Shown in pieces: positions 54,495 through 62,758 of a stretch of DNA of 64,000 nucleotides. Position 1 is the stretch's first letter. Each line of letters begins with the position of its first letter. The DNA comes from an uncultured Gammaproteobacteria bacterium (lineage in GTDB: Bacteria; Pseudomonadota; Gammaproteobacteria; Steroidobacterales; Foliamicaceae), in assembly GCA_951828235.1 (NCBI GenBank), contig OX639965.1:62001-126000 (forward strand), in the 5' to 3' direction. The translations under genes were made by a program, and so were the position numbers. Below the pieces are notes generated by a model. The model did no database searches. It was not told the origin of the DNA and saw only the letters and a program-made list of their open reading frames with translations.

Positions 54495-54559
54495 CCAGGA
54501 GGGCAGGATGCTGTGAGGGCAATACCCTCACAGCCAGGGGGGCGCCCTTCCTCCCGGAG
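54495..54559. repeat. Short GC-rich repeat copy with 9-bp hairpin
   Basis: CTGTGAGGG (54511-54519) and CCCTCACAG (54525-54533) form a perfect stem with loop CAATA, followed by GGGGGGCGCCCTTCCTCCC of the dispersed family. It lies in the gap between divergent ilvE-like and propeller genes; the rest of that gap shows nothing else recognisable. Confidence 0.7.
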
Positions 54560-54604
54560 AGAGCGCATACACTTGGGGCTCTGGCTGGATTGTGGTGCCT
54601 GACT

Positions 54605-56560
54605 ATGCGTAATTGTGTTGCAGCGGGGCTTTGCCTGCTTCTTTTCGCCGGCTGTTCCGGAGAGCCCTCCGGTCCCGAAGCGCCTGCCGCCTCGGAAGAC
54701 GACGGCCTCGGGCAATTGTCCGGCAAAGTCGCGGGAACCGTCGAGGGTTTGCTCCCGGTGGTGTACGCCTACAACACCGACAAGGACCTGGCCTACACCG
54801 TGTTCGTCGTGGACGGCGAGTACCGGGCAGTCAAGATGATCCCCGGCCGCTACGACGTGACGATACGCCGCGCGGTCGATCAGCTCGAGGGATTCGACAG
54901 CCAGACAGTCAGCATCGACATCGGACCCGGCGATGCGGCGGGACTCGATTTCTCGCTGACGGGCGTGGGCCCGGTGGTCGATTACGTCGGCGGCATGGAC
55001 TACCCGAATGCCGAGATCCTGCCCTACGACGAGGTCTATCCGCCGGGGCCGGGGCGAGACATTCTTGAGCGCGCCTGCCACGGCTGCCACACGATTCAGC
55101 TGTTTTCCTACAACGACGCCTCGCGCGCGTATCCCGGCGCGCGGGTGCCCAAGACCCGTGAGGCGTGGGCGGTCACCGTCGATCGGATGTTCCAGGGCCC
55201 GGCATTCGGCCGGCCCGGCAAGGCGTCGTACTTCGACCCGAAATACCTGCCGCCGAAGGACCGGGACATCCTGGTCGACTACCTGGCGGAAACCTTTCCC
55301 CCGGACCGGCCGCCGGTGGTGGTGCAATTGACGCGGGAACCCGAACTCGACTATGAAGCGCTGAAAAAGGCCATGTTCGTCGAGTACGTTTATCACGAGT
55401 CCGACGAATACGAGGTCTGGCCGTGGCCGCACCAGGTGGACTTCGATCTCGACGGCAACGTCTGGCTGGCCTACAGGGCCTGCTGCATTGTCCGGTTCGA
55501 CCCGCGCACCGGCGAGCAGACGGCTTTCGAGGGCAACAGCGGAGGCCACGGCATCGTCGTGGACCAGACCGACGGCACGGTGTGGTTTTCAGGCGATATG
55601 GTCAACCGACTCGATCCCGAAACCGGCAAGCTGGACCGATGGGTTATCGACAACCCCCTGCTGCGCAGCAACACCCAGATCTTCGACTCCAGGGGCGATC
55701 TCTGGCTCTCGCTGCTCCCCGGCGGCGCACTCGGCAAATGGGACCGGGCGACGGACTCGATCGTCTACTGGGAGGTCCCGGTCATTCGCAGCCGCCCGTA
55801 CGGGATCATCGTCGACCATAAGGACCACGTGTGGTTCTCCGACTATCACAACGGCGGCTTGTCGCGTTTCGATCCCGAAACCGAGGAGTTCCGGCACTAC
55901 CCGGTGGTCGAGGACGACGCCACCTCGTCGATACGCCGGCTGGGCGTCGATTCAAAGGGCATGATCTGGACCTCCACCTGGGGCAACCGCGCCTTCGACA
56001 ACGCCATCCTGTATCGCCTGAATCCTGAAACTGGCGAGGTGTTCCGGCGCAAGATGGGCGTTCCGTACGCCGCCTCGTATAACGCCGAAGCAGACGTCAA
56101 CGACAACATCTGGGTGGCCAACGACAACTACCTGACCATGTACGACCAGGAAGCCGACACCTTCACCCACTTCCCCATCCCGACCCGTTCCGATTCGCTC
56201 AAGACCACGACCACCCGCGACGGCGGAGTGTGGTTCATCTACCGCAACGGGGGCCGGTTCGCGGGATACGGGGGCGCCGCGGCCGTGCTGTATCCGGACA
56301 AGGACAATATCCCCACGCTGGGCGCGTATCACTCGGAGAACAGCGCCGGCTACCAATTAAGCGGCTACGACGGGCCGCCGGCGCCGCCGGTGCTGGGGGA
56401 GGAGCGCCCGGTTCCGCTGGGCGCGCAGAATACCGACGAGTACATCGACTTCGCACTGGCCAGCGGGATTGTGGACGAAGCGGAAGCTGAGGAGTTGCGG
56501 GCGACCCAGCCGCGGCCGCCGGACGCAGACGTGCAGGAGCGCATCGAACGCGCCGACTGA
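54605..56560 (+). CDS. Lipoprotein c-type cytochrome/beta-propeller protein (paralogue 3)
   Basis: A 651-residue lipoprotein, near-duplicate in design of the 51524 protein. Lipobox LFAGC with Cys17, beta-sandwich domain about 35-120, heme site CHGCH at 158-162 and propeller about 262-590 with the same blade sequences (YGIIVDHKDHVWFSDYHNGG, RRLGVDSKGMIW). ATG at 54605 is chosen; an in-frame GTG at 54590 would add residues before the signal. Many synonymous differences from the first copy indicate an old duplication. Its stop codon abuts the convergent class III aminotransferase stop. Function unknown; likely periplasmic electron transfer. Confidence 0.78.
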   Translation: MRNCVAAGLCLLLFAGCSGEPSGPEAPAASEDDGLGQLSGKVAGTVEGLLPVVYAYNTDKDLAYTVFVVDGEYRAVKMIPGRYDVTIRRAVDQLEGFDSQTVSIDIGPGDAAGLDFSLTGVGPVVDYVGGMDYPNAEILPYDEVYPPGPGRDILERACHGCHTIQLFSYNDASRAYPGARVPKTREAWAVTVDRMFQGPAFGRPGKASYFDPKYLPPKDRDILVDYLAETFPPDRPPVVVQLTREPELDYEALKKAMFVEYVYHESDEYEVWPWPHQVDFDLDGNVWLAYRACCIVRFDPRTGEQTAFEGNSGGHGIVVDQTDGTVWFSGDMVNRLDPETGKLDRWVIDNPLLRSNTQIFDSRGDLWLSLLPGGALGKWDRATDSIVYWEVPVIRSRPYGIIVDHKDHVWFSDYHNGGLSRFDPETEEFRHYPVVEDDATSSIRRLGVDSKGMIWTSTWGNRAFDNAILYRLNPETGEVFRRKMGVPYAASYNAEADVNDNIWVANDNYLTMYDQEADTFTHFPIPTRSDSLKTTTTRDGGVWFIYRNGGRFAGYGGAAAVLYPDKDNIPTLGAYHSENSAGYQLSGYDGPPAPPVLGEERPVPLGAQNTDEYIDFALASGIVDEAEAEELRATQPRPPDADVQERIERAD

Positions 56561-57895
56561 TCAGGAAAGGGAGTCGAGGACCCGGGCGAGTTTCTCCACG
56601 AGTTCTCCGATGTGTGACTCATCGGCGATGAGCGCCGGGCACAGCGCTATGGTGTCGCCGGTAGTGCGCACCAGCAGGCCGTTGTCGAAGCACAGCCGGA
56701 ATGCTTCCTGGGCGCGCGCCGTAGGCTTGTCCGGCACCGGCTCCAGTTCCACTGCGCCCAGCATCCCGAAATCGCGGATGTCGATAACGTAGGGCTTGCC
56801 CTTGAGCGCCTGCAGCGCGTCCCCGAGCAGCTTGCCGGTTTCCCTGCCGCGCTCGAACAAGCCCTCGTCGCGATACACGTCCAGCGCCCCATGCGCGGCC
56901 GCCACCGCCAAAGGGTGGCCCGAATACGTGTAGCCGTGCGCGAACTCGATGAGCTGCTCGGGACCGTGCATGAAGTCGTCGTAGATGTCGCGCCGCGCCA
57001 GCACCGCGCCCATCGGCGCCGCGCCGCTGGTGAGGCCCTTGGCGAGCGTGATGATGTCCGGCTTCACGCCGAAAGTCTGCGAAGCGAACGCCTCGCCGGT
57101 GCGCCCGAAGCCCGTGATGACCTCGTCGAAGATCAGCAGGAGCCCGTGCTCGTCGCAAATCTCGCGCAGCCGCTCCAGGTAGCCCTTGGGCGGGATCAGC
57201 ACGCCGCCCGAACAGGCGATCGGCTCCACGATCACCGCGGCGATCGTCGAGGCGTCGTGCAGCGCCACGATCTCCTCCAGTTCGTCGGCCAGGTGCGCGC
57301 CCCACTCCGGCTGTCCGCGGCTCCAGGCCTGGCGCTCGAGATCCTTCGTATGGCGGATATGGTCCACGCCCGCCAGCAGCGCCCCGAACAGCTTGCGGTT
57401 CGAGGAGATGCCGCCCACCGAAATGCCGCCGAAACCCACGCCGTGATAGCCAGTCTGGCGCCCGATCAGCCGCACCCGCTGACCTTCGCCGCGCACCCGG
57501 TGCCAGGCGATCGCGATCTTCAGCGCGGTATCGACCGACTCCGAACCGGAATTGGTGAAGAACACGCTGGACAGGCCCTCCGGCGCCATCTCCGCCAGCC
57601 GATTCGCCAGCTCGAAGGTGCGCGGGTAGCCCATCTGAAACGCCGTGTAGTAATCAAGCTTCGCCGCCTGCTCCTGGATAGCGGCCACGATATGCGGATG
57701 GCAGTGCCCCGCGGCGCAGCACCACAGCCCCGAAACGCCGTCGAGCATCTGCTCGCCCTCATGCGTCGTGTAGTACATGCCCTGGGCGCCGACCACGAAA
57801 CGCGGGTCGCGCTTGAACTGCCGGTTGGCCGTAAACGGCATCCAGTAGGCCTGCAAATCGGGCAGGTCCGTCATCACACTCTTGCTGGTATCCAT
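56561..57895 (-). CDS. Class III aminotransferase (omega-amino acid:pyruvate type)
   Basis: A 444-residue PLP enzyme of fold type I. Schiff-base Lys286 lies in ITLAKGLTSGAAPMGAV, the pyridine-binding Asp257 in LIFDEVITGFGRTG, and FFTNSGSESVDTALK is the phosphate-binding block. The N-terminal YWMPFTANRQFKRDPR is typical of beta-alanine/omega-amino acid:pyruvate aminotransferases. ATG at 57895 matches that family start; an upstream GTG-type extension is discarded. Reaction: transfer of a terminal amino group to pyruvate, giving alanine and a semialdehyde, which the ALDH at 49938 could oxidise. Substrate is not proven. Confidence 0.92.
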   Translation of the reverse strand: MDTSKSVMTDLPDLQAYWMPFTANRQFKRDPRFVVGAQGMYYTTHEGEQMLDGVSGLWCCAAGHCHPHIVAAIQEQAAKLDYYTAFQMGYPRTFELANRLAEMAPEGLSSVFFTNSGSESVDTALKIAIAWHRVRGEGQRVRLIGRQTGYHGVGFGGISVGGISSNRKLFGALLAGVDHIRHTKDLERQAWSRGQPEWGAHLADELEEIVALHDASTIAAVIVEPIACSGGVLIPPKGYLERLREICDEHGLLLIFDEVITGFGRTGEAFASQTFGVKPDIITLAKGLTSGAAPMGAVLARRDIYDDFMHGPEQLIEFAHGYTYSGHPLAVAAAHGALDVYRDEGLFERGRETGKLLGDALQALKGKPYVIDIRDFGMLGAVELEPVPDKPTARAQEAFRLCFDNGLLVRTTGDTIALCPALIADESHIGELVEKLARVLDSLS

Positions 57896-57943
57896 AGGCC
57901 GGTAGCCTACCAGCCCGAGCCCCGCGCGCCCACCCCCTTGCAT

Positions 57944-57962
57944 GGACGCCTTCGTTCCCGAG
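57944..57962. repeat. Short GC-rich repeat, partial copy
   Basis: GGACGCCTTCGTTCCCGAGG matches half of the dispersed palindrome (GACGCCTTCGCTCCCGG). It lies between the class III aminotransferase start and the parE-like stop. Confidence 0.5.
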
Positions 57963-57963
57963 G

Positions 57964-58278
57964 TCAGCCCCCTCGATCCTCCAGGAACCGGCCCAGCTGG
58001 TGCATGCGTTCGTGCAGCACGGTGACGATACCGATATCACCGTTGGTCAGCCACTTCCAATATACGTAATGTTTCTCGTAGCGGAAGAAATAGCCGTCCA
58101 CGCTGAATTCCGCCGGAACCGGACGTGATGCGACCCCACCGGATGCGATCCTCTCGAACGCATTGAACAGGCCGCTGATGTAGATATCAGCCCGGGCTTC
58201 TCCCCAACGCTCGAATGAGTATCGGTAAATTTCGTCGATGCGAAGTGCGGCCGATCCCTGGACGCGCACAACGGTCAT
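57964..58278 (-). CDS. parE: ParE/RelE-family toxin
   Basis: A 104-residue toxin of the RelE/ParE superfamily. The pattern LRIDEIYRYSFERWGEARADIYISGL at the N-terminus and the basic/aromatic C-terminal half (FFRYEKHYVYWKW, IGIVTVLHERMHQLGRFL) match ParE toxins, which poison DNA gyrase. The start overlaps the upstream antitoxin stop by four bases (ATGA). Full length, no visible disruption. The antitoxin-first order is usual for parDE. Confidence 0.86.
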   Translation of the reverse strand: MTVVRVQGSAALRIDEIYRYSFERWGEARADIYISGLFNAFERIASGGVASRPVPAEFSVDGYFFRYEKHYVYWKWLTNGDIGIVTVLHERMHQLGRFLEDRGG

Positions 58279-58541
58279 GGCTCGACCCGAGCCTTATTCC
58301 TGGCAATAACGTGGGATGCGGAAAGCGGATGATACGAATCATCCGGTGCTGCAAAGGCGCGGGTCAATTCAGCTTTCAATCGCTCGAAAGCCTCGCGCTC
58401 CGACCGCTTTTTGTCGCGCCGGATCAGATCACGCACATACTCGCTCACGTTCTCGTAAGAGCCGTTCTCCCCAACATTGGCCGACACGAAGTCGCGAAGC
58501 GCACCACCAAGCCGAACCGTCATAGTTGTAGTACGTGGCAT
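58275..58541 (-). CDS. parD: ParD-like ribbon-helix-helix antitoxin
   Basis: An 88-residue antitoxin. The N-terminal MPRTTTMTVRLGGALRDFV is a ribbon-helix-helix strand and first helix, followed by GSYENVSEYVRDLIRRDKKR, a ParD hallmark. The C-terminal part would wrap the toxin. ATG at 58541 is preferred to an upstream start at 58613 that adds a non-family leader. The 127 bases to the divergent higB start hold an imperfect inverted repeat around 58558-58590 (AATAT/ATATT) that may be its own operator. Confidence 0.86.
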   Translation of the reverse strand: MPRTTTMTVRLGGALRDFVSANVGENGSYENVSEYVRDLIRRDKKRSEREAFERLKAELTRAFAAPDDSYHPLSASHVIARNKARVEP

Positions 58542-58638
58542 AGGCCGGTTCCCGAACAAAGTGTGTGCAATATAACCAATATTCAATACACAAGCAAACA
58601 CTCCGCCCGTCACTTACAATCGAAGCAAAGTAACTTGA

Positions 58639-58665
58639 TGAGTGTACCGCTACGAGGTACACTCA
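58639..58665. promoter_or_regulatory. higBA operator candidate
   Basis: TGAGTGTACC (58639-58648) and GGTACACTCA (58656-58665) are perfect 10-bp inverted repeats with a 7-base spacer, ending three bases before the higB GTG. This is the expected site for autorepression by the HigA antitoxin. Confidence 0.6.
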
Positions 58666-58668
58666 AGC

Positions 58669-58824
58669 GTGATTCGACGATTCAAACACCGTGGACTTAC
58701 GCGACTTTACGAGAGAGGAGACACCAGCAAAGTGCGCGCAGACCACGCTGAGCGAATCGCCCTCGCCTTGGCAGACCTGGATAGCGCCAACAACCATGAA
58801 GAATCCACCCCACCCAGGCCTTAG
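58669..58824 (+). pseudogene. higB: HigB toxin, C-terminally truncated
   Basis: Fifty-one residues starting [19 protein letters not shown] and [20 protein letters not shown], the unmistakable N-terminal half of HigB/RelE-like mRNA interferases (usual length about 90-95). It ends after [11 protein letters not shown] with TAA-independent loss of the second half, where the catalytic and RNA-binding residues normally are. The frame runs 29 bases into higA, so a deletion seems to have joined the middle of higB to the higA start. Start may be GTG at 58669 or 58642. Probably inactive. Confidence 0.75.
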
Positions 58825-59086
58825 CATCAAGGAAAATTGCCTTGAACCGCTGGGTTTGAACGTCACCGATGCTTCAAGAATCCTGGGCGTAGCACGGCAC
58901 TCGCTCTCGCGCGTACTGCACGGACACGCGGCCATATCACCGGAAATGGCCGTACGGTTGGAAAAGGCCGGATGGTCCAATGCAGAGTTTTGGCTCCGCC
59001 GGCAAGTCGACTACGACTTGTCCAGAGTGCGAAGGAGAGAGGATCAAGTTAAGGTAGAGCGGTATCTGTCTCAGCCAACAACGTGA
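58796..59086 (+). CDS. higA: HigA-family antitoxin (XRE helix-turn-helix)
   Basis: A 96-residue DNA-binding antitoxin. It starts [20 protein letters not shown], the standard HigA/VapI opening, then the helix-turn-helix ([21 protein letters not shown]), [13 protein letters not shown] and [18 protein letters not shown]. Intact, though its toxin partner upstream is truncated. It likely represses its own promoter through the inverted repeat at 58639-58665. May serve as an orphan regulator or neutralise related toxins. Confidence 0.92.
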   Translation: MKNPPHPGLSIKENCLEPLGLNVTDASRILGVARHSLSRVLHGHAAISPEMAVRLEKAGWSNAEFWLRRQVDYDLSRVRRREDQVKVERYLSQPTT

Positions 59087-59109
59087 TTTCGTATTCGATC
59101 GCACCCAAA

Positions 59110-59153
59110 GCGTCCCGCACCCTCCCCCTGGGAACGAGGGCGTCCCGCCCTCA
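59110..59153. repeat. Short GC-rich palindromic repeat copy
   Basis: GAACGAGGGCGTCCCGCCCTC-type unit at 59132-59152, preceded by a half unit AGCGTCCCGCACCCTCC. It sits in the 108-base gap between higA and moaB. Confidence 0.75.
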
Positions 59154-59194
59154 CCAACTGAACTAAAATCTCGGTAATCACGGAGGGCGCGAAC

Positions 59195-59719
59195 TTGGGC
59201 GAGAAGCCGGACACATTCCTGTCGCTGAGTATTGCGGTGCTGACGATTTCGGACAGCCGCACGCTGGAAACGGACGATTCCGGCGCGCTGCTGGTGGAGC
59301 GCATCGCGGGCGCAGGCCACAAGCTGCACGAGCGGCGGCTGGAACCGGACCACCGCTACCGCATTCGCGCCGTGGTGTCGCAGTGGATCGCCGAAGAGGA
59401 CATCGACGCCATCATCACCACAGGCGGCACCGGCCTTACCGGGCGCGACGGAACGCCCGAGGCGGTTGAACCGCTGCTCGACAAGGAGATCGAGGGCTTC
59501 GGCGAGATGTTCCGGGTGCTGTCCTACGAGGACATCGGCACGTCCACGCTGCAATCGCGCTGCCTGGCGGGCCTGGCCAACGGCACCTTTATCTTCTGCC
59601 TGCCCGGCTCGCGTAACGCCGTGGCCACCGGCTGGGACAAGCTCATCGAGGCCCAGCTCGACGCCCGCACCCGCCCCTGCAACCTGGCCGAGCTCAGGCC
59701 GCGGCTCAGAGAAACGTAG
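59195..59719 (+). CDS. moaB: Molybdenum cofactor biosynthesis protein MoaB
   Basis: A 174-residue cytosolic protein of the MoaB/MogA family, which adenylates molybdopterin before molybdate insertion by MoeA. Motifs: LTISDSRT at the N-terminus, ITTGGTGLTGRDGTPEA and FCLPGSRNAVATGW. Length and the DSRT motif fit MoaB better than MogA. Start is TTG at 59195 after CGGAGGGCG. It could serve the Cox-type hydroxylase together with moeA at 33764. Its stop overlaps the next gene's GTG by one base. Confidence 0.92.
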   Translation: MGEKPDTFLSLSIAVLTISDSRTLETDDSGALLVERIAGAGHKLHERRLEPDHRYRIRAVVSQWIAEEDIDAIITTGGTGLTGRDGTPEAVEPLLDKEIEGFGEMFRVLSYEDIGTSTLQSRCLAGLANGTFIFCLPGSRNAVATGWDKLIEAQLDARTRPCNLAELRPRLRET

Positions 59720-60489
59720 TGGCGCTGCTGCAGATCCACCAGTTCCCCTGCCTGTCGGACAACTACGGCTTCCTGATCCACGAGCGCCTGTCCGGCCTGA
59801 CCGCCACCATCGACACGCCCGACGCGAAGGCCATTCACCGCGAGCTCAAGCGCAAGGGATGGCGCCTTACGCATATCCTTAACACGCACCACCATCCGGA
59901 CCACGCCGGCGGCAACCTGTGGCTGAAGGAGCGCACCGGCTGCGTCATCGTCGGCCCCAGCGCCGACGCCGCGCGCATCCCCGGCATCGACCTCCAGGTG
60001 GGCGAAGGCGAGACGCTGGAATTCGGCAGCGCCGAAGCGATGATCTACGACACCCCCGGTCACACCAGCGGCCACATCGTCTATTACTTTCCCCACGAAG
60101 ACGCCGCCTTCGTGGGCGACACGCTGTTCGCCATGGGCTGCGGCCGCCTGTTCGAAGGCTCGCCCGGGCAGATGTGGAACTCGCTGCAGAAGCTGATGAA
60201 CTGGCCGGGGCGCACGCGCATCTACTGCGCGCATGAATACACGCGCACCAACGGACGCTTTGCGCTCACCGTGGACCCGGAAAATCAGGCACTGGTCAAG
60301 CGCATGGAAGAAGTGGACCGCCTGCGGGCCGAGGGCCGCCCGACCGTGCCCACCACGATGTACCAGGAGAAACGCACCAACCCGTTCCTGCGCCCGGACA
60401 GCGAGGGAATCCGCGTGCAACTGGGCATGGAGGATGCCGACGACGTGGAAGTGTTCGCGGAAGTTCGAAGACGCAAGGACCGCTTCTAG
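59719..60489 (+). CDS. gloB: Hydroxyacylglutathione hydrolase (glyoxalase II)
   Basis: A 256-residue metallo-beta-lactamase-fold thioesterase that hydrolyses S-lactoylglutathione. Metal-binding THHHPDH at residues 56-62, then TPGHTSGHIVYYF and VGDTLFAMGCGRLFEG; the C-terminal glutathione-binding region includes PTVPTTMYQEKRTNPFLR, specific to GloB. Starts with GTG overlapping the moaB stop. Length equals E. coli GloB (251) within a few residues. Confidence 0.95.
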   Translation: MALLQIHQFPCLSDNYGFLIHERLSGLTATIDTPDAKAIHRELKRKGWRLTHILNTHHHPDHAGGNLWLKERTGCVIVGPSADAARIPGIDLQVGEGETLEFGSAEAMIYDTPGHTSGHIVYYFPHEDAAFVGDTLFAMGCGRLFEGSPGQMWNSLQKLMNWPGRTRIYCAHEYTRTNGRFALTVDPENQALVKRMEEVDRLRAEGRPTVPTTMYQEKRTNPFLRPDSEGIRVQLGMEDADDVEVFAEVRRRKDRF

Positions 60490-60500
60490 AGGGCAAGGCT

Positions 60501-61655
60501 ATGCAAGGAACTACACGCAGGCGACTGATACAGGGGATTGCCGCGGCGAGCGTCGTGCTTCCCGGGCGCTGGCCAGGGGCCCGGGCGCAGTCAGCAACCG
60601 CTTCCAGCACCGGGCTGATACTCGGCAAGGGCCCGGAGGGCTGGTGCGACGAAGCCAAGAACGGCGGCGCGACAGTGCGCTGGAACGACGACGATGAGTC
60701 CTGGTGGATGTGGTACTACGCCCGCGACAACAACTATCCCGAGGGCGTCGCCCCCGCTTTCGGCACCGGCCGGATCGCGCTCGCCAAGTCCGCCGACGGC
60801 ATCGCCTGGGAACGCTACAAGGGCCCCCTAACCGGTGGCGCAATCATGGACTGGAGCGACGACCCGGAGGCTTTCGATTCCACCCATATCGGCAGCGGCG
60901 ACATCCTGCGGCACAACGACGAGTGGCTGCTGTGGTATTTCGGCGGCGACAGTACGACGCCAACGGAGCTGGGCGGACACCCCGTGTCGGAAGGCTATCA
61001 GTTCAAGGGATACCGGTGCCGGCCCGGCATCGCCCGCAGCAAGGACGGCATTCACTGGACGCGCATTCGCGGCGCCGCGACCGGCGGCGCTTCGGTGGAC
61101 ATCGGCGACAACATCTACGGCGCCTTTCCCAGCGGCATCCACGACGGCGAGCGCTTCCTGATGTACTACACGACGCTGTCGCCGCGCATCGTTTACTGGG
61201 AAACGAAGGTCGCCGAGTCAACCGACCTGGTGAACTGGCGGGTGCTCGGCAACATTCAGTGGAGCGCCGATCCGGCCCGCTGGGAGCTGGGCGGATCGAA
61301 CACGCGCCATATCCTGCCGAACCCGGACCCCGCCGGGCGCCGCTGGCTGATGCTCTATACCGCGCTCGACGCCCGTTTGCCGCGCTATCCGCGCGTGATC
61401 GGGGCCGCGGAATCGGACGACGGCCTGCTCTGGCACCGCAAATTCGACGATCCCGTTCTCCACATGGGGCCGATAAACAACTTCGACAGCGGCGGCGTCG
61501 CCTACCCGCAGCTCGTACCGCACGACGACGGCCGGCTGTTCATGTATTACTACGGCTTCGCCCACGTCCTGAACACGATCGAGCCGACCCGCGGGATCGG
61601 CCTTGCGATCAGCGAGACGGGCAAGCTGACGGACTTCCGGCGCGTGCGGACCTAG
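60501..61655 (+). CDS. Tat-exported five-bladed-propeller hypothetical protein (GH43/GH32-like fold)
   Basis: A 384-residue protein with a twin-arginine-like signal (TTRRRLIQGIAAASVVLPG, cleavage near ARAQ). The mature part carries repeated SADGIAWERY, SKDGIHWTRI, STDLVNWRVL and SDDGLLWHRK motifs, the blade pattern of GH43/GH32/GH130-like propellers. Aromatic- and Asp-rich patches (WWMWYYARDNN, WLLWYFGGD) suggest a carbohydrate or ligand cleft. A catalytic triad cannot be assigned with confidence. It follows gloB by 11 bases and is convergent with an alpha/beta hydrolase. Confidence 0.7.
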   Translation: MQGTTRRRLIQGIAAASVVLPGRWPGARAQSATASSTGLILGKGPEGWCDEAKNGGATVRWNDDDESWWMWYYARDNNYPEGVAPAFGTGRIALAKSADGIAWERYKGPLTGGAIMDWSDDPEAFDSTHIGSGDILRHNDEWLLWYFGGDSTTPTELGGHPVSEGYQFKGYRCRPGIARSKDGIHWTRIRGAATGGASVDIGDNIYGAFPSGIHDGERFLMYYTTLSPRIVYWETKVAESTDLVNWRVLGNIQWSADPARWELGGSNTRHILPNPDPAGRRWLMLYTALDARLPRYPRVIGAAESDDGLLWHRKFDDPVLHMGPINNFDSGGVAYPQLVPHDDGRLFMYYYGFAHVLNTIEPTRGIGLAISETGKLTDFRRVRT

Positions 61656-61683
61656 CAGCCCGTGGCAGAAGTCCCGCGGGCTG

Positions 61684-62595
61684 CTAGCGCCGGATCAGCG
61701 ACATCGCGTATTCCGCGATGTGCCGGTTGAACTTTTCGGAGTCAAACCAGAACGGCATGTTGCCGGAATCGGCGTAAACCGACACCTGGGCCTGCGGCAG
61801 GCGGGCCGCGATCGACTCGATCTGCTCGCGGTTGGCCAGTATGTCCCTGCCGCCCACGATGAACAGCACCGGCACATCGACCGCTTCCAGCAGGTCGCTG
61901 TTATCCGAGCGGTGCTCGCGATTGAACACCCGAACGTAGTGCGGCGTCATCATGGCGGACACGCGCAGCATGTCCATTTCGACCGCCGGCAGCTCGCCTT
62001 CCCCGATAATCAGGTCCAGGTAGCCCTGCGTCCATTCCATGAGCGTTTCCGCGTTCGCCGACGTCGAACGCGCGATCTGCTGTTCGCGTTCCGGCGTCAT
62101 CGGCGACTCCGGCCGGGGCACGAACCCCGCATTGCTGCTCACGAACACGATCCCGCCGATGGCGTCGGTCCCGTAATAGCGCACGTAGTCCAGCACGAAA
62201 TGGCCGCCATAGGACCAGGCGACCAGCAGGGGCTTGCCGGAGCCAGCGCCGCCGCCCGAGCCGCCGGCTTCGAGCGCCGCCTTGATGTCGTCGGCCCAGA
62301 GCTGCATGTCCAGGTAGTGCCCGGCCTGCGGGGGCTTGGCCGAGGAGCCGTGCCCGCGCATGTCCAGCGCGGTCAGGTGAAACTCGTCGGCGAGTCCGGA
62401 CTGCAGTTGCTTGTGCCAGTTGAGCGTGCTGCCGAGAAAGCCGTGCACGAAGACGATGCGCGGCGCGTCGGCGCGGTTGTTGCTCGTGACCGCGATCGGC
62501 AGCCCCCCTCCTCCCTCGATCATCTGCGTTCGAATCGCATCCGCGTGCGTCATAAACGAAATCAGCACCAGGAAAAATCCCAGCAGGTAGCGCAT
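61684..62595 (-). CDS. Secreted alpha/beta-hydrolase with substituted catalytic His
   Basis: A 303-residue protein with a signal peptide (MRYLLGFFLVLISFMTHADA). Oxyanion motif FVHGFLGS, nucleophile elbow VAWSYGGH (Ser128) and acid Asp251 (GGRDIL) are present. The residue expected to be the catalytic His, in the usual SGHMPFW block, is Asn279 (DSGNMPFWFD; codon AAC). So the protein may be inactive, use another base, or have a non-hydrolytic role. ATG at 62595 is chosen because it gives the signal peptide; an extension to 62652 does not. A glycine-rich loop (GGSGGGAGSG, 111-120) is also unusual. Confidence 0.85.
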   Translation of the reverse strand: MRYLLGFFLVLISFMTHADAIRTQMIEGGGGLPIAVTSNNRADAPRIVFVHGFLGSTLNWHKQLQSGLADEFHLTALDMRGHGSSAKPPQAGHYLDMQLWADDIKAALEAGGSGGGAGSGKPLLVAWSYGGHFVLDYVRYYGTDAIGGIVFVSSNAGFVPRPESPMTPEREQQIARSTSANAETLMEWTQGYLDLIIGEGELPAVEMDMLRVSAMMTPHYVRVFNREHRSDNSDLLEAVDVPVLFIVGGRDILANREQIESIAARLPQAQVSVYADSGNMPFWFDSEKFNRHIAEYAMSLIRR

Positions 62596-62758
62596 GGCGT
62601 CCTCCAGCCTTAAGCCCGCTCCCATTGTCAACGACGGCGCGGTCGCCCTCAAAATGCAGGTTCGACATTCATTGATAAGCGGTTTTTATGCGACACGGAC
62701 GCCGGCGCGCGATACGATGAACTTATAGCGCGCATCGGAGCGTGGAGAATCCACACGC

